Source: Alkalibacterium olivapovliticus
GTDB lineage: Bacteria; Bacillota; Bacilli; Lactobacillales; Carnobacteriaceae_A
DNA: 64,000 bases
Direction: 5' to 3'
NCBI RefSeq assembly: GCF_003003275.1
Contig: NZ_PVTO01000003.1
Location: forward strand, 1-64,000
Shown here: positions 26,001-32,611 of the stretch, in pieces
How the letters are laid out: every line of letters begins with the position of its first letter
How positions within the stretch are numbered: the stretch's first letter is position 1
Notes under the pieces: generated by a model
Database searches by the model: none
What the model saw: the letters and a program-made list of their open reading frames with translations, nothing else
What the model was told of the DNA's origin: nothing
Program-made: the position numbers and the translations under genes

Positions 26001-27260
26001 ATCAAGCCGGTGAAGAAATATGATTTACCTGAGACGATTACCTTTACAAAAGAAATGAAGAAAAAACATACACTCTTACTGCCCATGATGTCGCCGATTC
26101 ACCAGACTGGATTGATCGACGAGGCGTTCAGAGCCTCAGGATACGATGTTGTCCAGATCAGCGAGGATACTGGGGCAGAAGGAATTGATGAAGGATTGAA
26201 ATACGTCAATAACGATGCCTGCTTCCCGGCCATCATTACGATCGGGCAACTGGTCGATGCACTGAAGAGCGGGAAATATGATCTGGACCATACATCCGTG
26301 ATGATGACGCAGACGGGTGGTGGATGCCGAGCGACCAACTACATTCCCTTGCTTAGAAAAGCATTAAGTGATGCAGGCTTCCCGGAGATTCCAGTCGTTT
26401 CAATATCAGCCGGAAATACAGGCACAGAAAAACAAGAAGGGTTCAAACTGACCTTGCCTCTGATCATGCGGATTTCACTTGGAAGTCTTTATGGGGATCT
26501 GTTCCAGAAAGTCGTTTACCGCACACGTCCTTATGAGGTCGTTGAAGGATCAGTTGATGCCCTTCATCAGTATTGGGTAGAAAAAGTGAAATCGAATGTT
26601 CATAACGGTAGCCTGCGAGAATTTAACAAGAATATGAAACAGATCATCGCTGATTTTGAAGCGGTCGAGATAGTCGATACGCCTAAACCAAAAGTAGGGA
26701 TCGTGGGGGAAATATTAGTGAAGTACTCGCCGACAGCGAATAATGATGTAATCAGACTGCTTGAAAAAGAAGGGTCTGAAGTAGTTGTTCCAGATCTTGT
26801 CGGATTTATGAATTACAATCTTTACACGAAACAGTATATGGCAGATGAGCTCGGGTTTTCCAAATGGAGCAAATCCATATCTCAATTCCTGATCAAGCTC
26901 ATTCAGATCGCCGAAAAACCGATGAATCAGAAGCTGAAAGAGTCCGAACGGTTTACACCATTCCACTCGATTTATGACATTGCTGATGGGGCCCAAGCTA
27001 TAACATCTATCGGTAATCATACAGGCGAAGGATGGTATCTGACAGGTGAAATCGTTCAGTTTCTGGAAAATGATGTGCCAAATGTGCTGATCATGCAGCC
27101 GTTCGGGTGTTTGCCGAATCACATCGTCGGAAAAGGGATGCTGAAAGAATTCCGCAGACAGTATCCGCATTCCAATATCACAGCCGTCGATTATGATCCG
27201 GGATTATCCATCGTCAACCAGTTGAACCGCATTCGACTGATGCTGGCTGGAGCAAAATAA
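23028..27260 (+). CDS. Large BcrA/D-type ATPase fused to a 2-hydroxyacyl-CoA dehydratase-like half
   Basis: 1410 residues from the ATG behind GGGGAG. Two tandem activase domains come first: YAGIDVGSTTIKL (near residue 5) with NGSCAGGTGAF near 125, and LGIDAGSTTTKV (near 323) with NEACSSGCGSF near 442; each holds the cysteine thought to ligate a shared iron-sulfur cluster. A Cys-rich knot CTLCEDKC...NRC (near 607-635), a DUF2229-like domain with DTVCYPAKL near 723, and a C-terminal region resembling HgdA/HgdB (DACFPAII near 1063) follow. This is the long form found in Firmicutes, of unknown substrate; ATP-driven electron injection into a radical dehydratase-like centre is the family model. It sits alone with the TetR gene. 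Confidence 0.88.
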   Translation: MKEKQLYAGIDVGSTTIKLIVLDDSNTVLFKKYERHFSDIKQAVKQLINEASSKFHNSPLYMKITGSGGIGIAEALDIAFIQEVIACSKTVEQLIPETDVAIELGGEDAKITFFGQSMEQRMNGSCAGGTGAFIDQMACLLKTDASGLNELAKSYKKLYPIASRCGVFAKTDVQPLINDGVAREDIAASIFQAVVNQTIAGLASGRKIKGKVAFLGGPLFFLSELRQRFIETLKVKADDALFPEDPQLFVAMGAAFDARETTPTSFNELYKRMTEKNAMNLNPSVRLSPLFKYDEELDEFRARHAAAKIDEQPLSGYSGVAFLGIDAGSTTTKVTLINPEGDVLWKYYDSNDGDPLNKTISILKELYSEMPEDVYIGRTVTTGYGEALIKNALQVDQGEVETICHYKAAERFQPGVDFILDIGGQDMKAMTVKDGVLSSIKLNEACSSGCGSFIETLAKSLNYNVYDFADAALTSRDPVDLGSRCTVFMNSKVRQMQKEGASVADLSAGLSMSVIKNALFKVIKIKDPKQLGDKIVCQGGTFNNESVLRSFEKISNREVIRPNLAGLMGAYGCALIALENYSAGDNSTLLSIKDLEEFTAEKKFTRCTLCEDKCALTMTIFKDGRRFVTGNRCEKGADMHLKGREKKERINLYEFKYQRLFDYKPLKKKEAPRGTVGIPRVLNMYEDYPLWFTFFNQLGFSVQLSGRSNQKLYEDGIDTIPDDTVCYPAKLVHGHIKQLIRKKADMIFFPCVNYQRKEEKTAVNSYNCPIVISYPDLISVNVDDIRDGKVDYLHPHLNLLNDEHVIDTLFDTLKDRGITFEEVKDAYHSGMNELEAFKEKMKMKGEEALRHMQMHNEQGIVLSGRPYHTDPEVNHGIANVVSEEGFHVLTEDSVFHLHEVGELRVVNQWSYHSRLYATARVVTKFSNLEMIQLNSFGCGLDAVTTEQVQDILEQYGKIHTVLKIDETSNLGAIRIRVRSLKAAMKERNLQHIKPVKKYDLPETITFTKEMKKKHTLLLPMMSPIHQTGLIDEAFRASGYDVVQISEDTGAEGIDEGLKYVNNDACFPAIITIGQLVDALKSGKYDLDHTSVMMTQTGGGCRATNYIPLLRKALSDAGFPEIPVVSISAGNTGTEKQEGFKLTLPLIMRISLGSLYGDLFQKVVYRTRPYEVVEGSVDALHQYWVEKVKSNVHNGSLREFNKNMKQIIADFEAVEIVDTPKPKVGIVGEILVKYSPTANNDVIRLLEKEGSEVVVPDLVGFMNYNLYTKQYMADELGFSKWSKSISQFLIKLIQIAEKPMNQKLKESERFTPFHSIYDIADGAQAITSIGNHTGEGWYLTGEIVQFLENDVPNVLIMQPFGCLPNHIVGKGMLKEFRRQYPHSNITAVDYDPGLSIVNQLNRIRLMLAGAK

Positions 27261-27271
27261 TTGAGTCGAAT

Positions 27272-27301
27272 AAAGAGCCACTTTCATTAAGGTGGCTCTT
27301 T
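27272..27301 (+). terminator. Terminator after the BcrA/D-like gene
   Basis: AAAGAGCCAC (27272-27281) pairs with GTGGCTCTTT (27292-27301); no long T tract follows. Confidence 0.75.
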
Positions 27302-27568
27302 GCGTTGCTCTGAAAGTAATACAATAAAGAAAAAGGAATGGATCAACTAGTGTAGTGGACTCAAATATTAAAAAAATAATGAGTTTAAAGCGATTGGTGT
27401 CCACGGGAAAATGTACCGAATGAATAAAGAGCTGGATGAATCGTGTGAAAAACGACTTTCTATAAGCAGACACTTGTGTGATTTGGAGACAATTTCTAAA
27501 TCAAGGGAACTGTTTTATAGGTAGTCGCTTTTTTTTTCGAAAAAACTATAAAAAAGTAAGGGAAATGT
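27302..27568. other. Intergenic region before copB
   Basis: About 270 bases without a convincing gene. A 37-codon frame (27411-27524) has no ribosome binding site. A GTGGAC/GTCCAC inverted pair near 27355-27405 could be a trace of an insertion element end, but nothing more supports that. Confidence 0.35.
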
Positions 27569-27597
27569 TTGACAAGGAAAAAGTTTATAGTTATACT
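27569..27597 (+). promoter_or_regulatory. Vegetative promoter of copB
   Basis: TTGACA (27569-27574), 17 bases, then TATACT (27592-27597): close to a consensus sigma-A promoter. The cop box lies immediately downstream. Confidence 0.8.
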
Positions 27598-27600
27598 TAC

Positions 27601-27616
27601 GATTACAAATGTAAAC
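27601..27616 (+). promoter_or_regulatory. Cop box (CopY operator)
   Basis: GATTACAAATGTAAAC fits every position of the published CopY-type consensus RNYKACANNTGTARNY. It covers the expected start of transcription just after the -10 element, so a CopY repressor encoded elsewhere would block expression until copper displaces it. Confidence 0.85.
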
Positions 27617-27635
27617 AATAAAAGGAGGAATAAAA

Positions 27636-29708
27636 ATGAACCATACAAACGACCATAAAAATCAGCACAGTGAGCATAGTGAACATATCCATCACGCACA
27701 TCATGAAGAGCAATTGAAGAATGAGAATCATGACCACCACGGACACGATCATGAAGGGAACGGACATGAGCATCATCACCATGGAAATTTTAAGGAACTA
27801 TTTTTAAAATCTCTTCCTCTAGGTATTGTGATCCTTCTGCTGTCACCAATGATGGGTATCACATTGCCGCTGCAATTTACTTTTCCATATTCTGATATTT
27901 TAGTGGCGGTATTGTCGACTATATTGTTAGCTTATGGAGGCCGACCATTTTATCAGGGAGCGGTGGATGAATTCAGGAAAAAGGAACCTGGCATGATGGC
28001 GCTTATCTCGTTAGGGATTTCTGTATCATATTTTTACAGTGTGTATGCAGTCATTGCACATTACATTACGGGTCAGCATGTCATGGAATTCTTCTTCGAA
28101 TTTGCTTCACTTCTTCTGATTATGCTTTTAGGACACTGGATTGAAATGAGAGCTGTAGGAGAAGCGGGAGATGCCCAACGATCATTGGCAGAATTGTTGC
28201 CGAAGGACGCACATGTGGTGCTTGAAGATGACTCGATCGAAACACGTCCCGTTTCTGACTTGAAAGTGGGAGATGTCGTTCGTGTACAGGCTGGAGAGAA
28301 TATTCCTGCAGATGGTATTATAGAAAAAGGGAATTCAAGGGTAAACGAAGCACTTCTGACTGGTGAATCCAAACCTACAGAAAAAAAGGTGGGGGATGAG
28401 GCTATCGGAGGATCGACAAATGGTGAGGGGATATTATTCGTAAAAGTGAAGGAAACGGGCGACAAATCTTTTATTTCCCAAGTTCAGACTTTGATCGGTC
28501 AGGCCCAGGATCAACCCTCTCGAGCAGAAAATGTTGCCCATAGAGTAGCTGGGTTACTATTTTATATCGCAGTAGTGGTTGCGTTTATTGCTTTTATTAT
28601 CTGGTTGGCCATCGTTGATTTACAGACAGCAGTCCTATTCACAGTGACCACTTTGGTAATCGCTTGTCCACACGCTTTAGGATTAGCCATTCCGCTGGTT
28701 ATTGCACGAAGCACCAGCCTTGGAGCCAGCCGTGGACTCTTAGTAAAAGACCGTGAAGCGCTGGAACTTGCAGTCAAGTCAGACATCATGATCCTAGATA
28801 AAACAGGAACCCTGACAACAGGAGAATTTAAAGTACTGAACGTTGATGTGCTCAGTGATGATTATTCAAAAGAAGAAATCATCGGGTTAATGGCAGGTAT
28901 TGAAGGCGGATCAAGTCATCCAATCGCCCAGTCCATTACTAGTTTTGCACAGCAAGAAGAGATAAAGCCAGCTGAATTTGATTCGATCGAAGTAGTATCA
29001 GGTTCGGGAGTCGAGGGCGAATCAAACGGGCGTAAATACCAGCTGGTCAGTCAGAAAGCATACGGACAAGATCTTGATATTGAGATACCTAAAGGGGCAA
29101 CAGTCAGTGTGTTGACTGAGAACGCACGGGCGATCGGTACCGTTTCTTTAGGAGATGAGCTTAAACAGACAAGCAAAAGGCTCATTGATGTCCTTAAGTC
29201 AAAAGGCATTCAACCACTTATGGCGACTGGAGACAATGAAAAAGCAGCTCAAGGTGTCGCGGAAGAATTAGGCATCGAGTATAAAGCGAATCAGTCTCCA
29301 CAGGACAAATATGACTTGGTGGAATCAATGAAAAATCAGAACAAGACGGTCATCATGGTAGGAGACGGTGTAAACGATGCGCCATCCCTGTCACTCGCAG
29401 ATGTAGGTGTGGCTGTCGGAGCAGGAACACAGGTCGCATTGGATTCTGCAGATATCGTCCTGACTCAGTCAGATCCCGGAGACATTATCTCCTTTATTGA
29501 ACTTGCAGAGAAGACTACGCGGAAAATGAAACAGAATCTGGTCTGGGGAGCAGGCTATAACTTTATTGCCATCCCGATTGCAGCCGGAATATTGACACCT
29601 ATAGGCATTTCGCTCACACCTGCAGTTGGAGCGGTCTTAATGTCACTTTCAACTGTGATCGTCGCTGTCAATGCCATGTTTTTGAAACTGGATAGAGCAG
29701 ATGATTGA
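27636..29708 (+). CDS. copB: CopB-type copper/silver-exporting P-type ATPase
   Basis: 690 residues. The first 50 residues are histidine-rich (HEHHHHG, HHAHHEE), the metal-binding hallmark of CopB-type pumps in place of CxxC domains. The membrane motif CPH (344-346, ACPHALGLA) defines the copper subgroup of P1B ATPases, DKTGTLT holds the phosphorylated Asp388, and GSSHPIAQS and GDGVNDAPSL are the nucleotide-domain motifs. It would export Cu(I) or Ag(I) across the membrane. AGGAGG precedes the ATG. A perfect cop box predicts induction by copper through CopY, though copY, copA and copZ are not in the window. Confidence 0.95.
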   Translation: MNHTNDHKNQHSEHSEHIHHAHHEEQLKNENHDHHGHDHEGNGHEHHHHGNFKELFLKSLPLGIVILLLSPMMGITLPLQFTFPYSDILVAVLSTILLAYGGRPFYQGAVDEFRKKEPGMMALISLGISVSYFYSVYAVIAHYITGQHVMEFFFEFASLLLIMLLGHWIEMRAVGEAGDAQRSLAELLPKDAHVVLEDDSIETRPVSDLKVGDVVRVQAGENIPADGIIEKGNSRVNEALLTGESKPTEKKVGDEAIGGSTNGEGILFVKVKETGDKSFISQVQTLIGQAQDQPSRAENVAHRVAGLLFYIAVVVAFIAFIIWLAIVDLQTAVLFTVTTLVIACPHALGLAIPLVIARSTSLGASRGLLVKDREALELAVKSDIMILDKTGTLTTGEFKVLNVDVLSDDYSKEEIIGLMAGIEGGSSHPIAQSITSFAQQEEIKPAEFDSIEVVSGSGVEGESNGRKYQLVSQKAYGQDLDIEIPKGATVSVLTENARAIGTVSLGDELKQTSKRLIDVLKSKGIQPLMATGDNEKAAQGVAEELGIEYKANQSPQDKYDLVESMKNQNKTVIMVGDGVNDAPSLSLADVGVAVGAGTQVALDSADIVLTQSDPGDIISFIELAEKTTRKMKQNLVWGAGYNFIAIPIAAGILTPIGISLTPAVGAVLMSLSTVIVAVNAMFLKLDRADD

Positions 29709-29746
29709 AGTAATTAAGCTGAATTACTTTGATCCCTGTGATAAAT

Positions 29747-29788
29747 AAAAAAGGAGGCTGAATCATATTCTGATTCAGTCTCCTTTTC
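29747..29788. terminator. Bidirectional terminator
   Basis: AAGGAGGCTGAATCA (29751-29765) pairs with TGATTCAGTCTCCTT (29771-29785) with one mismatch, flanked by A's and T's, between convergent genes. Confidence 0.85.
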
Positions 29789-29801
29789 ATTATTTGTTTT
29801 A

Positions 29802-30308
29802 TTAAATCGAACGGTCTAGTCGACCTCCGTCAGAATCTTCTGTAGACACGTTCAAATCACTGGAAACCCCTAAGTCATCGTTATTACTGTTGCCTGAAAC
29901 ATCAGTATCGCTGCTCTTCAGGTCATCGATCATTTCTGCGTCTTGAGAATTGTCGGTTGATGTCATGGACCCGGATGCACTTCGTTCGTTTGCACGGTCA
30001 GCCTTGTCAGGCTGTGCATCTACAGATTGTTCTTTGTCTTCATCTGCTGCTTCATTTACAAGTAACACAATCTCGCCTTGTTTCAGCTGCTGTTTATATT
30101 CAGTCAGTACAGAGGACTCTTCATTACTGGATACAGATGAGTACTCTACCACATTGATTCCTGAAGGGTCGCTGATTTTCTCCAGAGCGGACGACTGACC
30201 GACGACGATTTTCATATCTTCCTTTTCATGACCGCGCATGACTAGTGTATCCACTGCACGAATCACTTGTTCGAATGAGTCATAACTTCCTTCTGCAAAG
30301 GTTGGCAT
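29802..30308 (-). CDS. YflT-like (general stress protein 17M-type) protein
   Basis: Residues 1-95 follow the general stress protein 17M/YflT pattern: a strand, then EQVIRAVDTLVMRGHEKEDM and VVGQSSALEKI, ending in EIVLLVNE. The last 70 residues are a low-complexity tail rich in Asp, Ser and Asn, probably disordered. In Bacillus such proteins are sigma-B-dependent. Here it is the last gene of a three-gene operon with an FAD oxidoreductase and a short-chain dehydrogenase. Its molecular role is unknown. Confidence 0.8.
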   Translation of the reverse strand: MPTFAEGSYDSFEQVIRAVDTLVMRGHEKEDMKIVVGQSSALEKISDPSGINVVEYSSVSSNEESSVLTEYKQQLKQGEIVLLVNEAADEDKEQSVDAQPDKADRANERSASGSMTSTDNSQDAEMIDDLKSSDTDVSGNSNNDDLGVSSDLNVSTEDSDGGRLDRSI

Positions 30309-30335
30309 TTTATCAATCTCCTTTACTAAAAGAGT

Positions 30336-31544
30336 TTAGTCTTCTTCTTTTTCTCTGATCAAGCCTTTTAATCCTTCTCTAGAGGCGGGAGGACTTTGTA
30401 AAACGGCTCTTACTTCATCTAAATCGGGTTCGACATTCCAGGTAATGATGCCGACCGGTTTATCGTCTTTCAGATAATAGACCACTTTTCCGCCGTCGAC
30501 TTCATCAATATAATAATCGAGTTCCGGATCCAGTGTGCCGATTGCTTTCCATGATATGTCGAAGACCATTGAGTAGAAGTAAGGTGTGTAGTCATAGGGT
30601 TCTTGAGCACCTGCCATATTTTTTCCGGCAGTGGTTCCTGATTTGCGGGCATGGTCTACGTGTTCGATACGGTTCCGACCCAGTATCGGATCCGGGTAGG
30701 ACACGATGTCGCCTGCCGCATAGATGTCTGGATCAGATGTCTTCAGATATTTATCTGCAGTGACACCGTCATCCACCCCTAATCCTGCTTCTTCAGCCAG
30801 GCTCAGCCGTGGCTTGACGCCGACACCTAAAACGAGTGCATCGCCGGTTACAGTTTCACCATTCTCAAGTTTCAACACGACCTGATCATCTTCAATGCTG
30901 TAAGAATCAGCGCGCGTACTGCTCATCAGCGTAATACCGTTACTCCTATACCGTTCCTCATATTCTTTAGCCAGTTCTTCAGGGAATCGGTTGCCGCTCA
31001 ACAGGTCCTGCGGATAAATGAATGTGACTGTCGTATCATTGAGTGCCAGATTTGCAGCCAGCTCGGTTCCGATATAACTTCCGCCTACCACTAAAACATG
31101 TTTTCCTTTTCCCGCATATTTACCTCTAAGGTCTCTGTAGTCTTTCCATGAACGAAATGCGACTACGCGTTCATCATCAGGACCTTCGATTCGCTGTGGT
31201 TCGCCTCCAGTTGAAAGCAGCAGCTTTTTATATCCGAATTGACGGCCGTCTGATGTTTCAACGAGTTTATTCTCTGTATCGATCGATTTGACTTCAGCTT
31301 CGAGGAAAATATCTGCTCCAGTTTTTTCAGAAGTCTCTAACGACACTTCATCTTCCGTGAACTCTTCGTCTGTCCAGAGTTTTTTCGTTAAAGCCGGACG
31401 TGTGTAAGGTTCATCCCGATCAGTCGTGATCAGACCAATCGTTCCGCTGCTGTCTACTTCTCGAATGCCTTCTGCAGCATAGGCTGCGGCCATACCGCCA
31501 CCAACCATTAAATAATCATAGTGTTTAATTATTTCTTCCATCAT
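30336..31544 (-). CDS. FAD-dependent NAD(P)H oxidoreductase (AIF/ferredoxin reductase-like)
   Basis: 402 residues with two Rossmann domains: LMVGGGMAAAYAAEGIRE near residue 12 for FAD, and LVVGGSYIGTELAANLA near 152 for NAD(P)H. YAAGDIVSYPD near 277 is the second FAD motif of this class, and the C-terminal domain ends in EVRAVLQSPPASREGLKGL. No redox-active CxxC is present, so it is not a thioredoxin-reductase type. It would transfer electrons from NAD(P)H to a ferredoxin, rubredoxin or quinone-like acceptor. It starts 25 bases after the upstream dehydrogenase. Confidence 0.9.
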   Translation of the reverse strand: MMEEIIKHYDYLMVGGGMAAAYAAEGIREVDSSGTIGLITTDRDEPYTRPALTKKLWTDEEFTEDEVSLETSEKTGADIFLEAEVKSIDTENKLVETSDGRQFGYKKLLLSTGGEPQRIEGPDDERVVAFRSWKDYRDLRGKYAGKGKHVLVVGGSYIGTELAANLALNDTTVTFIYPQDLLSGNRFPEELAKEYEERYRSNGITLMSSTRADSYSIEDDQVVLKLENGETVTGDALVLGVGVKPRLSLAEEAGLGVDDGVTADKYLKTSDPDIYAAGDIVSYPDPILGRNRIEHVDHARKSGTTAGKNMAGAQEPYDYTPYFYSMVFDISWKAIGTLDPELDYYIDEVDGGKVVYYLKDDKPVGIITWNVEPDLDEVRAVLQSPPASREGLKGLIREKEED

Positions 31545-31569
31545 ATCTGTATGCTCCTTTAAGGTTTAT

Positions 31570-32367
31570 TTATATCGTTGCGACTGATCCTGCATCGACT
31601 CTGTAGTTAGATCCATTAATAAATGACGCTTTATCTGAACATAAAAAGGCAATGACTGGTGCGACTTCCTCCACTTTACCACGCCTTTTCAGTTCAATAT
31701 GCGGGCGCTCTTCATCCAGGAACGATTCGATGGCTTCTTCAAAAGACACACCCAGTTCTTCAGAGCGTTTTTCCATCATGCCGTCCGTCATCGGTGTTTC
31801 AATAAACGCAGGGGAGACAGTGTTGACAAGTAATCCTTCTGTTGCATATGAACGGGAGAGGCCTTTAGAGAAGGCTAGAATCGCTGCTTTGGAGCAGTCA
31901 TATGGCAGCTCGTCTTTATACGGCTGCAGGCCATTTTCAGAAGAGACAAACACGATACGTCCCCATCCACCGTTTCTTAGATCGGGTAGAAATTCTTTAA
32001 CGACTCGTACTGGTCCAAGCAAATCTTCTTCAATCGTCTGGACCCACCCCTCATCATCGATTTCATGAAATAAACCTTGAGGGCCAACTTTTCCTGCATT
32101 CTGAACCAGAATATCGATTTCACCGACCTCTTCTTTAATATAGTCGTGGAGTTTAGTCAAGTCTTCCACACTGGTAATATCTGCTGTAAATGCGTATATT
32201 TTCTCACTGTTGTCCAGGGAAAGGACCGTTTCTTTCAATGCTTCTTCATTTATATCGGTCAAAATGAGCGTAACGCCCTCTTCCAGCAGTGCTTTGGCCG
32301 TTTCTCTCCCAATTCCTGCGGCTGCTCCAGTTATCAGCGCTACTTTACCTTTAATACCTAAATCCAT
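31570..32367 (-). CDS. Short-chain dehydrogenase/reductase
   Basis: 265 residues. TGAAAGIGRETA near residue 13 binds the dinucleotide, VQNAGKVGP (family NNAG) near 89 stabilises the core, Ser in FVSSENG and the YDCSK pair (Tyr-x-x-x-Lys) near 156-160 are catalytic. Asp near 38 (LTDINEE) favours NAD over NADP. The first gene of the minus-strand operon with the FAD oxidoreductase and YflT-like protein, with AGGAGG before the ATG. Substrate unknown. Confidence 0.92.
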   Translation of the reverse strand: MDLGIKGKVALITGAAAGIGRETAKALLEEGVTLILTDINEEALKETVLSLDNSEKIYAFTADITSVEDLTKLHDYIKEEVGEIDILVQNAGKVGPQGLFHEIDDEGWVQTIEEDLLGPVRVVKEFLPDLRNGGWGRIVFVSSENGLQPYKDELPYDCSKAAILAFSKGLSRSYATEGLLVNTVSPAFIETPMTDGMMEKRSEELGVSFEEAIESFLDEERPHIELKRRGKVEEVAPVIAFLCSDKASFINGSNYRVDAGSVATI

Positions 32368-32611
32368 CTAATTTCCTCCTGTTGGTTTGCTATGAGCTGA
32401 TTTTGATCATTACCTAGTTACTATAAAGATTACTCCTCCATAATAAAAACTTCAATTAATAGCATTGACTATGAAGCGCCTACAGTCAGTTATCAAAAAA
32501 GAACATCGTTTGATAAAGGAGAAAAAGTGATGGATATGGTATTCTGTAATAAACAACATCGGTTTTAGATTCACTGATTTAACCATACTGAATTAACAGG
32601 AAGGTGTTATC

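Noticed and set aside
26715-27170. 151-codon minus-strand frame inside the BcrA/D-like gene
   Set aside because: Antisense to conserved sequence with no start signal; a shadow frame.
27411-27524. 37-codon frame MYRMNKELDES onward before copB
   Set aside because: No ribosome binding site and no family; too short to support.
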